Below are positions 44,696 to 52,168 of a DNA stretch of 64,000 nt, one piece after another. A program made the position numbers and the translations under genes. Origin of the DNA: Noviherbaspirillum soli (GTDB taxonomy: Bacteria > Pseudomonadota > Gammaproteobacteria > Burkholderiales > Burkholderiaceae_D); contig NZ_JACYOX010000004.1 in assembly GCF_015352955.1 (NCBI RefSeq), positions 145,256 to 209,255 of the forward strand, in the 5' to 3' direction. Numbering within the stretch: position 1 is the first letter of the stretch; each line of letters opens with the position of its first letter. The notes beneath the pieces were generated by a model, which ran no database searches, was not told the origin of the DNA, and was given only the letters and a program-made list of their open reading frames with translations.

Positions 44696-47600
44696 GCAGG
44701 GCGCAGGCTGAATTGCCGCTACAGGCTGGCAGCATGCCTTTGCCGGATTATGCCGAATTACAGTGCGCGTCCAACTTCAGCTTTCTGCGCGGTGCCTCCC
44801 ATCCGGAGGAGATGGTGGCGCGGGCAGTGCAGCTGGGCTACCGCGCCCTGGCGATAACGGATGAATGTTCGCTCTCCGGTGTGGTGCGTGCCCATGTGGA
44901 GGCGAAGAAGCATGATTTCCATTTGCTGATCGGCAGCCAGCTGCAAGTGGGCGACATGCGGCTGATCGCACTGGCGAAAAACCGGGAGGGCTACGGCAAT
45001 CTGTGCGAACTGATTACGCTGGCCCGTACGCGGGTGGAAAAGGGTAGTTATCTGCTGCACCCGGACGACCTGGCCGCGCCACAGGAGAAGCTGGTCCATT
45101 TGCGTGGCCTGCCGGATTGCGAGCTGCTGCTGGCGCCAGCCTATGGCGTGGAGGCCGCCACATTGGCGCGGCAGGTGCAGTGGATGCGCGAGACCTTCGG
45201 CGCGCGGGCCACGCTGGCGCTGACGCTGCTGCACCAGGGCCGGGATGAAAGGCATCGGGCCCAGCTTCAGGCCGTGGCGGCCGAATACGGCATGGCGCTG
45301 GCGGCAACCGGCGATGTCTGCATGCATGTGCGTTCAAGAAAACCCTTGCAGGATGTGCTGACCGCTATTCGCCTGGGAAAGCCGGTGGCCGAATGCGGTT
45401 ATGCGCTGGCACAGAATGCCGAACAGCATTTGCGCGCACGGCTGCGGCTGGCCAATCTGTATCCCGAGGAAGCGCTGGCCGAAACCGTGCGGCTGGCGCG
45501 GCGCTGTACCTTTTCGCTGGATGAACTGCGGTATGAATATCCGGATGAGCTGGTGCCGCCCGGCCATACCGCGGCCACCTACCTGCGCCAGGAAACCTGG
45601 ATCGGCGCCCATGCCCGCTTTCCGGCCGGCGTGCCGGCGGAAGTGCAAAGCCAGATCGAGCATGAACTGGCGTTGATCGCCTATATGTCCTATGAACCGT
45701 ATTTCCTGACGGTCTATGACATCGTGCGGTTTGCGCGCAGCCGTCGCATCCTGTGCCAGGGACGCGGTTCGGCGGCCAATTCCGCGGTCTGCTACTGCCT
45801 GGGCATCACCGAAGTCGATCCGGCCCGCGGCAACCTGCTGTTCGAACGTTTCATTTCGAAGGAACGCAATGAGCCGCCCGACATCGATGTCGATTTCGAA
45901 CATCAGGAGCGCGAGCAAGTCATCCAGTACATCTATAACAAGTATGGCCGTCTGCGGGCGGCGCTGACCGGTGTGGTGATCAGCTACCGGCCGCGCAGCG
46001 TGCTGCGGGATGTCGGCAAGGCGCTCGGCGTGGATGCCGGCGTGGTGGACCAGATCGCCAAGTCGCACCGCTGGTGGGACGGCAAGACCGGGCTGGCGGC
46101 GCGCTTTACCGAATGCGGCCTGGACCCGGAAGCCACGCTGGCGCAGCAGTGGTGGACCATGGCCGAGCAACTGATGGGTTTCCCGCGCCACTTGTCGCAG
46201 CATCCGGGCGGCTTCGTGATTTCGCGTGGCCGCTTGTCGCGACTGGTGCCGATCGAGAATGCCGCCATGGCCAGGCGCAGCGTGGTGCAATGGGACAAGG
46301 ATGACCTGGATGCGCTGGGCCTGCTGAAGGTCGACATCCTGGCGCTGGGCATGCTGTCGGTGATCCGGCGCGCGCTCGACCTGGCGGCCGAGCGCCGCGG
46401 CGAACCCTTCGAGCTGCAGGACATTCCGTCCGAAGACCCGGACACCTACCGCATGATCAGCCGGGCCGACACCGTCGGCGTGTTCCAGATCGAAAGCCGG
46501 GCGCAGATGACGATGCTGCCCCGCATGAAGCCACGCACCTTCTACGACCTGGTGATCGAAGTGGCCATTATCCGGCCGGGACCGATACAGGGCGGCATGA
46601 TCCATCCCTATCTGCGCCGCCGGCAGGGCCTGGAGCCGGTCGGGTATCCGAGTCCGGCCATGGAGCAGGCGCTGTCGCGCACTCTCGGCGTGCCGATTTT
46701 CCAGGAGCAGGTGATGCAGATTGCCATGCTGGCCGGCGGCTTTTCGGCTGGCGAGGCCGACCAGCTGCGGCGGGCGATGGCGGCCTGGAAGCGCAAGGGC
46801 GGGCTGGAAAAATTCGAGGGCAAGCTGATTGCCGGCATGCTCGAACGCGGCTACACCCAGGAATTTGCCGATGCGATCTTCCGCCAGATACAGGGATTCG
46901 CCGAGTACGGCTTCCCGGAAAGCCATGCCGCCAGCTTCGCGCTGCTGGCCTATGTCAGTTCCTGGCTCAAGTGCCACGAGCCGGAAGCCTTTCTGGCGGC
47001 GCTGCTCAACAGCCAGCCCATGGGTTTCTATTCGCCGTCGCAACTGGTGCAGGATGCGCGCCGGCATGGCGTGAAGGTGCATCCGGTCGATGTGATGGAA
47101 AGCGGCTGGGATGCCAGCCTCGACCATAACGGGCGGACGCGGCCGGCAGTGCGCCTGGGCCTGAACCTGGTGCGCGGACTGAGCCGCGAGGCGGGCTGGC
47201 GTATCGAGGAGGCGCGCGCGATTCGTCCTTTTGCCGACTTGCATGACCTGGCGCTGCGGGCGCGGCTGGAACGCATGGAATTGCAGGCGCTGGCAGCGGC
47301 CAATGCGCTGTCGGCCCTGTCCGGCCACCGGCGCCAGGCGCTGTGGCAAGCCGTTGCCGGTGCGCCGGACAAGGGCCTGTTGCGCCATGCGGCGGTAGCC
47401 GAACCGGCGCCTGCGCTGGCGCCGCCGTCGGAGGGGCAGGATATCCTGGGCGACTATCGCAGCCTGGGCCTGACGCTGGGCCGGCATCCGGTGGCCTTGC
47501 TGCGCGCCAGGCTGCTGGAGAAGCGTTTCATGCCGGCCGATGTGCTGCATACCTATGCGAACGGCCAGTTTGCCCGCGGCTGCGGCATCGTCACCGTGCG

Positions 47601-47847
47601 CCAGCGGCCGGAAACCGCCCACGGCACCATGTTCGTCACGCTGGAGGATGAAACCGGCCTGGTCAATGTGATTGTCTGGCCCACGCTGGTGGAGCAGCAG
47701 CGGCGTGAACTGCTGGGCGCCTCGCTGTTGGGCGTCTATGGCATCTGGCAGAGCGAGCAGGGTGTGCAGCACCTGGTGGCCAAGCGGCTGGTGGACCTGT
47801 CGGCATGGCTGGGGAAGCTCAGTACGCATAGCAGGGATTTCGCCTGA
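44692..47847 (+). CDS. dnaE2: Error-prone DNA polymerase III alpha subunit homolog
   Basis: 1051-residue DnaE2, the polymerase of the ImuAB-DnaE2 mutasome. The N-terminal PHP domain starts YAELQCASNFSFLRGASHPEE; the catalytic palm carries the acidic motif PPDIDVDFEHQER and RGSAANSAVCYCLGI; later come FQEQVMQIAMLAGGFSAGEAD and the OB-fold with FVTLEDETGLVNVIVWP. Short length and the missing C-terminal tau-binding part distinguish it from replicative DnaE. ATG at 44692 overlaps the imuB stop. Confidence 0.96.
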   Translation: MSRAQAELPLQAGSMPLPDYAELQCASNFSFLRGASHPEEMVARAVQLGYRALAITDECSLSGVVRAHVEAKKHDFHLLIGSQLQVGDMRLIALAKNREGYGNLCELITLARTRVEKGSYLLHPDDLAAPQEKLVHLRGLPDCELLLAPAYGVEAATLARQVQWMRETFGARATLALTLLHQGRDERHRAQLQAVAAEYGMALAATGDVCMHVRSRKPLQDVLTAIRLGKPVAECGYALAQNAEQHLRARLRLANLYPEEALAETVRLARRCTFSLDELRYEYPDELVPPGHTAATYLRQETWIGAHARFPAGVPAEVQSQIEHELALIAYMSYEPYFLTVYDIVRFARSRRILCQGRGSAANSAVCYCLGITEVDPARGNLLFERFISKERNEPPDIDVDFEHQEREQVIQYIYNKYGRLRAALTGVVISYRPRSVLRDVGKALGVDAGVVDQIAKSHRWWDGKTGLAARFTECGLDPEATLAQQWWTMAEQLMGFPRHLSQHPGGFVISRGRLSRLVPIENAAMARRSVVQWDKDDLDALGLLKVDILALGMLSVIRRALDLAAERRGEPFELQDIPSEDPDTYRMISRADTVGVFQIESRAQMTMLPRMKPRTFYDLVIEVAIIRPGPIQGGMIHPYLRRRQGLEPVGYPSPAMEQALSRTLGVPIFQEQVMQIAMLAGGFSAGEADQLRRAMAAWKRKGGLEKFEGKLIAGMLERGYTQEFADAIFRQIQGFAEYGFPESHAASFALLAYVSSWLKCHEPEAFLAALLNSQPMGFYSPSQLVQDARRHGVKVHPVDVMESGWDASLDHNGRTRPAVRLGLNLVRGLSREAGWRIEEARAIRPFADLHDLALRARLERMELQALAAANALSALSGHRRQALWQAVAGAPDKGLLRHAAVAEPAPALAPPSEGQDILGDYRSLGLTLGRHPVALLRARLLEKRFMPADVLHTYANGQFARGCGIVTVRQRPETAHGTMFVTLEDETGLVNVIVWPTLVEQQRRELLGASLLGVYGIWQSEQGVQHLVAKRLVDLSAWLGKLSTHSRDFA

Positions 47848-47967
47848 GCAGTTAACCCGTGCGCTGATCCAGGCACCGCGCCCGCACTGGACACATGTCC
47901 GGGCCACCTGAAGTTTGCTTGCCGGCCTTGGTTGCAGAACGCCCGGTCCTTGCCTTCCGGCTATCTC

Positions 47968-48126
47968 ATACCAAACCCAACCCATAACGTCCCATGAAAC
48001 CGGGTCTTTTTCCGCCTGGCTGCGTTGGGATCGTCGTCAATAGCTGGGCTATTGACTCCTCACCCGCCTTGCCAGACGAAAAAATCCATCGGTTTCATCT
48101 GGGACGTTATGAATTGGGATTGGTAT
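47968..48126. mobile_element. MITE-like 159-bp inverted-repeat element
   Basis: The ends are imperfect inverted repeats of about 35 bases: ATACCAAACCCAACCCATAA (47968 on) and, on the other strand from 48126, ATACCAATCCCAATTCATAA; both continue ACGTCCCA and then TGAAACCG. The middle holds a separate perfect hairpin (GTCAATAG / CTATTGAC, about 48035-48055). No coding frame fits. The structure suggests a non-autonomous transposable element inserted between dnaE2 and cheZ. The rest of the gap 47848-48420 holds AT-rich promoter sequence and no gene. Confidence 0.7.
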
Positions 48127-48170
48127 CAGTCATTGCCGAAAAGTGCGCTGGCACAGATAAATCTCTTTCT

Positions 48171-48203
48171 TATAATTTTCCCTGCAGAACTATTCTGTAT
48201 AAT
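48171..48203 (+). promoter_or_regulatory. Candidate promoter region of the cheZ operon
   Basis: Two perfect TATAAT hexamers lie at 48171-48176 and 48198-48203 in an AT-rich patch just beyond the MITE-like element and about 220 bases before cheZ. No consensus -35 is seen for either and no sigma-28 type motif was found, so the assignment is tentative. Confidence 0.35.
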
Positions 48204-48420
48204 CCAAATAAATTTCCTATACGCAATTAAGTTTCATGGCTGGCGTCTAAATCTTTTCTGATCCGCGCCGTAAACCAAAGGAAATGGACATCTGGCTGGC
48301 CAGCAAAGCGCCGCTTCAGCATGGCCCAGGACGACCGGTAACAAGCGCAGACAAGAGCAAACAAGAGCACAACGGCCGCAGCGGCGGCACGCACGAAAGA
48401 ATCGACAAGGAAAGCCATAC

Positions 48421-49173
48421 ATGAATGACCTGACTGAAGACCTGGACGCGCTGTTCGAAGAAATAGCGGCGCAGCATGCGGTAGCCGCCGAACCGAAAGC
48501 TGTGGCGACCGAGTCCGTGTCTGCGGCGACGGCGGACGTGCCTGCAATCGAGGCCGAATCAGCCCAGGAGCATACTTCCGGCAACTCGCCGATGTTCGAT
48601 CGCCTGGGCCATATCGTGCGCCAGTTGCATGACTCGCTGCGCGAGCTTGGCTACGATCGCAGCCTTTCCGACATCGCCACCGAAGTCACCGATGCCGCCG
48701 GCCGCCTGGAATATATCGCGACGCTGACCGAGCAGGCCGCCAACAAGGTGCTCAATTCCATCGATGAAGCCATGCCGGTGCAGGATGCGCTGATCCAGAC
48801 CGCAAAGGATGTCGAAGGCCGCTGGGACCAGCTGTTTGAAGGCAGGCTGGGCCTGGATGAGTTCAAGCTGCTGGCGCAGGACTCGCGCCGCTTTGCCGGC
48901 ATCGTGGCCAACAATGGCGAAGCGGAAAAGGCGCGGCTGATGGAAATCATGATGGCCCAGGACTTCCAGGACATCACCGGGCAGATCATCAAGAAAGTGG
49001 TGACCATCACCCAGAAGCTGGAACGGGAACTGGCCCAGCTTCTGATCGATAATGCGCCGCAGGCCACCCGCGAAAAGGAAAAGGTGGTGGACTTGCTGGC
49101 AGGGCCGGACGTGCCCACCTCGGCGCTGGCGCAAACCGATGTGGATGACTTACTCGCCGATCTGGGATTCTGA
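48421..49173 (+). CDS. cheZ: CheZ-type chemotaxis phosphatase
   Basis: 250-residue CheZ, which dephosphorylates CheY-P. The catalytic segment AQDFQDITGQIIKKV gives Asp184 and Gln188, matching E. coli Asp143 and Gln147. A long helical hairpin surrounds it and the C-terminal peptide DDLLADLGF is the CheY-binding tail. The N-terminal 55 residues are an Ala/Glu-rich flexible extension. The stop overlaps the cheA start by 1 base. No cheY gene is in the window. Confidence 0.93.
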   Translation: MNDLTEDLDALFEEIAAQHAVAAEPKAVATESVSAATADVPAIEAESAQEHTSGNSPMFDRLGHIVRQLHDSLRELGYDRSLSDIATEVTDAAGRLEYIATLTEQAANKVLNSIDEAMPVQDALIQTAKDVEGRWDQLFEGRLGLDEFKLLAQDSRRFAGIVANNGEAEKARLMEIMMAQDFQDITGQIIKKVVTITQKLERELAQLLIDNAPQATREKEKVVDLLAGPDVPTSALAQTDVDDLLADLGF

Positions 49174-50996
49174 TGGACGACATGCTCAAGGACTTCGTGG
49201 TCGAGGCGCTGGAACTGGCCGTCGACGTCGAAGAAAGACTGCTGCAGCTGGAGCGTCGGCCGAACGACCCGGACACCCTGAATGCCGTGTTCCGCTCGTT
49301 CCATACGATCAAGGGCGGCGCCGGGTTCATGAACCTGACCGGCATGGTGTCGGCCTGCCACCTGACGGAAAACCTGTTCGACGCGCTGCGCACCGGCAAG
49401 ACCGCGGTGACGCCGCTGGCGATCGAGGCGGCGCTGCAGGCCAGCGGCTTCGTTGCCGACCTGCTCAATCAACTGCACCACGGCGCCGCGCCTGAAAGCC
49501 TGGCGCCCATGCCGGAGGCATTGAACCGCATCCTGAACGACGCCATCGAAGGCCGCCAGCCGGTCGCCGCCGCAGCTTCATCCGCGCCGGCGGCCGACAA
49601 GCTTGCCGATGGCATCGATCAGGCCGGTGAGGCCGGGCGAGTCGACTGGGTCGGGATGTACAACGCCGTGGTGCCCGAGCACATGCGCATCGCCACCTCG
49701 TCCGCGTCCACGGCGCCGGCAAGTACGGGCGAAGTCAATGCGGCTGCTGCAACAGCATCTGCGCATGGCCAAACCGGCGGCTGGGATGGCGTCGACCGGC
49801 GCAATACCACTTCCGAAGCCCGCGCGCCGGAGGACAGCATCCGGGTCGATGCGGTCAAGCTCGATGCGCTGCTGGAAGTGGCGGGCGAATCGGTGCAGGC
49901 TGCCAACCAGGCCAGCGTATTGCTGGAAAAGCTGCAGCAGTTCAAGTTCGACGGCCAGGCCGCCACCCTGATGTCGACCCTGGCGGAAACCCTGGGCCGG
50001 GCATCGCGTTATGCGACCGAACTGCAGCGCGCGACCCTGGCGACGCGGATGCAGCCGGTAGGCCGCTTGTTCCAGAAATTCCCGCGCCTGGTGCGCGAGC
50101 TGGCACGCGATCTGGGCAAGGAAGTCGAACTGGTGATCGAAGGCGCCGATACCGAGGTCGATCGCGTGGTGGTTGACAGCCTGTACGACCCGCTGGTCCA
50201 CATGCTGCGCAATTCGCTGGACCATGGCATCGAAAGCCATGACGACCGCATCGCCGCCGGCAAGCCGCCGCGCGCCCGCATCCTGCTCAAGGCCTGGCAG
50301 GAAGCCAACAGCGTGATGATCGTCATTTCCGACGATGGCCGCGGCATGGATCCGCAGCGCCTGCGCGCCAAGGCGATCGCCAACGGCCTGATCGCCGAAT
50401 CGGCCAACCTGTCCGCCAGCGAAGCCTATCAGCTGGTCTTTCTGCCGGGCTTCTCGACCAAGGAAGTCGCCTCCAGCGTTTCCGGGCGCGGCGTGGGCAT
50501 GGACGTCGTCAAGACGGCGGTGGAAAAGCATCGCGGCGCCATCAGCATCGACTCGGAACTGGGCAGCGGCACCCGTTTCTCGATCCGCCTGCCGATCGAG
50601 CTGTCTATCGTCCCCACCATGCTGGTGACAGCGGCTGGCGCTGCGCTGGGCATGCCGCTGGCACTGGTCGAGCGGGTCGTGGAACTGCCGGAGCAATTCA
50701 TGCATGTGGGCGGCGCGCCGGTGCTGCGCGACCAGGGCCAGACCTTGCCGGTGCGTTCGCTGGCCGCATCGCTGGGCTACGAGCCGGCCGAGGAACGGGT
50801 CGGCATCGTGGTCGCCGCGCCCAGCCCGTATGTGCTGTCGGTAGGCGCTGTTGATGGCACCGCCGACCTGGTGATCAAGCCGCTGACGGCCTTGTCGGTG
50901 CCGGGCATCACTGGCACCGCCCGCTCCGCCGAGGGCGAACTGGTGCTGGTGGTTGGCCTGGCCTTCCTGCTGGCTGGCGCCACCCAGGAAGCCTGA
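49173..50996 (+). CDS. cheA: CheA-type histidine kinase lacking the P2 domain
   Basis: 607-residue chemotaxis-type kinase. P1 (1-105) carries the phospho-acceptor His44 in FRSFHTIKGGAGF. In place of a P2 CheY-docking domain there is an Ala/Ser-rich linker (about 115-225). P3 dimerisation (about 228-290) leads to the P4 ATP-binding domain (MLRNSLDHGIE, ISDDGRGMD, SGRGVGMDVV) and a CheW-like P5 (about 475-607). It follows cheZ with stop-start overlap and is followed after 11 bases by an Hpt gene. No CheW, receptor or CheB/CheR gene is adjacent. Confidence 0.92.
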   Translation: MDDMLKDFVVEALELAVDVEERLLQLERRPNDPDTLNAVFRSFHTIKGGAGFMNLTGMVSACHLTENLFDALRTGKTAVTPLAIEAALQASGFVADLLNQLHHGAAPESLAPMPEALNRILNDAIEGRQPVAAAASSAPAADKLADGIDQAGEAGRVDWVGMYNAVVPEHMRIATSSASTAPASTGEVNAAAATASAHGQTGGWDGVDRRNTTSEARAPEDSIRVDAVKLDALLEVAGESVQAANQASVLLEKLQQFKFDGQAATLMSTLAETLGRASRYATELQRATLATRMQPVGRLFQKFPRLVRELARDLGKEVELVIEGADTEVDRVVVDSLYDPLVHMLRNSLDHGIESHDDRIAAGKPPRARILLKAWQEANSVMIVISDDGRGMDPQRLRAKAIANGLIAESANLSASEAYQLVFLPGFSTKEVASSVSGRGVGMDVVKTAVEKHRGAISIDSELGSGTRFSIRLPIELSIVPTMLVTAAGAALGMPLALVERVVELPEQFMHVGGAPVLRDQGQTLPVRSLAASLGYEPAEERVGIVVAAPSPYVLSVGAVDGTADLVIKPLTALSVPGITGTARSAEGELVLVVGLAFLLAGATQEA

Positions 50997-51007
50997 GGGA
51001 CGAGACG

Positions 51008-51367
51008 ATGACCCCGTCCAATTCCTATCGTTGTTCCCAGCCTTGGCTGCTGCTGCAGTCGGTCGATAATGAACGCGACATCTTCATCGACCTGGCGCAG
51101 GTGTTCCGTAATGAAACCCTGGCCCGGTATGACGATATTGCCCGCCATGCGGCAGCCGGCGCCTGCCGCGACATGGCCATGGAAGCCCATTCCCTCAAGG
51201 GCACGATCGGCACCGTGGGCGCAGCCGGGCTGATGGCCTTGCTGGTGGAAATCGAGCAGGCCGGCATCAAGCGTGCCACTCCGTGCAGTCCTGAACAGCT
51301 GGCGCGCCTGGCCGACCTGCTGGCGCAGGTTCGCGACGACATGGACGATTTCCTGCGCACGCTCTGA
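51008..51367 (+). CDS. Hpt-domain phosphotransfer protein
   Basis: 119-residue single-domain histidine phosphotransferase. A four-helix bundle is apparent and His61 in EAHSLKGTIGTVGA is the phospho-acceptor. Such proteins relay phosphate between receivers. It is the third gene of the cheZ-cheA operon, 11 bases after cheA; a terminator follows. Its natural partners may include the hybrid kinase at 35777, which ends in two receivers and has no Hpt of its own. Confidence 0.88.
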   Translation: MTPSNSYRCSQPWLLLQSVDNERDIFIDLAQVFRNETLARYDDIARHAAAGACRDMAMEAHSLKGTIGTVGAAGLMALLVEIEQAGIKRATPCSPEQLARLADLLAQVRDDMDDFLRTL

Positions 51368-51418
51368 CCGGCGCGCCAGTTGCATGCTGGCTATCATCAA
51401 AACACGATTGATCCAAAG

Positions 51419-51453
51419 GCAGCGGGACCATCAGCATGGTCCCGCTGCTTTTT
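51419..51453 (+). terminator. Rho-independent terminator of the cheZ-cheA-Hpt operon
   Basis: A perfect 13-bp stem, GCAGCGGGACCAT with ATGGTCCCGCTGC, around a CAGC loop, followed by TTTTT. Confidence 0.94.
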
Positions 51454-51636
51454 GCGTTGTCTTTTCCTTTTCCGACTTCCATCACTCCAATCCGCCGGCT
51501 GTTTGATCGGGCGCAATTGTATCCATGTCAAGGCGCTGCCACCGGTGCGAATGCTGCGGCACTCACCGCGCCAGATCACATCGCTGGAATGTCCCGTTCC
51601 CGATGTCCCCCACAACAGCCAAGGAGCAACGGCACT

Positions 51637-52077
51637 ATGAGCAGGCAATTCAAGCAACTGATCGAAGACTTTTGCAGACTGGTCAACATGCACGACGCGC
51701 AGCATCTGATTCACAGTGGCCCGTTTGCCGTCGATGGCGTGGTGTTCACCATTACACGGGACTGGCTGGCCAGTCCCGAAACCCTGCTGCTGCAAGGCGA
51801 TTGCGGCCTGCCGCAGCAGGACCCTGCCGCGGTCTATGCCGCGCTTCTGCAGCGCAATTACACCGGCTTCCAGCATGATGGGCCGCAGTTCGGGGTATCG
51901 CCTGCAACCGGCGGCATCGTCTACATGGAGCGCATGAAAGTCGCTGGCGCAAGCGCAGCGTCGCTGGCCGGCACGCTGGCATTTGTGGCCGAGCATGCTC
52001 GCCACTGGCGCTGTGCCCTGCCGATGCCACCCCGGCCATTGCCGCGCATGGAGATGTGCTGTCTGCAGATTGCATAA
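51637..52077 (+). CDS. Second CesT/Tir-type secretion chaperone candidate
   Basis: 146-residue protein with the class I type III chaperone pattern: an N-terminal helix (FKQLIEDFCRLVNM), strands around PFAVDGVVFTITRDW and ETLLLQGDCGLP, a middle helix (PAAVYAALLQRNYTGF), strands PQFGVSPATGGIVYMERM and a C-terminal amphipathic helix (SLAGTLAFVAEHARHWR). It has no signal peptide or membrane segment. AAGGAG precedes the ATG at 51637; in-frame starts further upstream lie before the site. It sits 91 bases before the amidohydrolase-like gene, in the same direction, which makes that protein its likely client. Sequence identity to the chaperone at 39888 is low, as usual in this family. Confidence 0.68.
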   Translation: MSRQFKQLIEDFCRLVNMHDAQHLIHSGPFAVDGVVFTITRDWLASPETLLLQGDCGLPQQDPAAVYAALLQRNYTGFQHDGPQFGVSPATGGIVYMERMKVAGASAASLAGTLAFVAEHARHWRCALPMPPRPLPRMEMCCLQIA

Positions 52078-52092
52078 GCCCACAGCTCGATA

Positions 52093-52132
52093 GCTCCATG
52101 GCTCCGTGGCTCCATGGCTCCATGGCTCCATG
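52093..52132 (+). repeat. Tandem 8-base repeat, five copies
   Basis: GCTCCATG is repeated five times without gaps (the second copy reads GCTCCGTG), beginning 16 bases after the chaperone stop. Each copy has an ATG, and because the unit is not a multiple of three they fall in all three frames; the ATG at 52130 is in frame with the following gene. Confidence 0.9.
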
Positions 52133-52168
52133 GTCCATCGACTTTCTTATTTTAAAAACGGAACAACA

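Noticed and set aside
45334..47985. 883-codon minus-strand frame opposite dnaE2
   Set aside because: Very long but composition is that of an antisense frame; dnaE2 motifs are on the plus strand.
47968..48126. Possible integron attC site
   Set aside because: Has nested inverted repeats, but the GTTRRRY and RYYYAAC core sites are missing and no cassette structure is seen.
51586..51613. GGAA..CCAC pair before the chaperone at 51637, resembling an HrpL-type box
   Set aside because: The spacing is 18 bases after GGAATG instead of 15-16 after GGAACC, and only the outer halves match.
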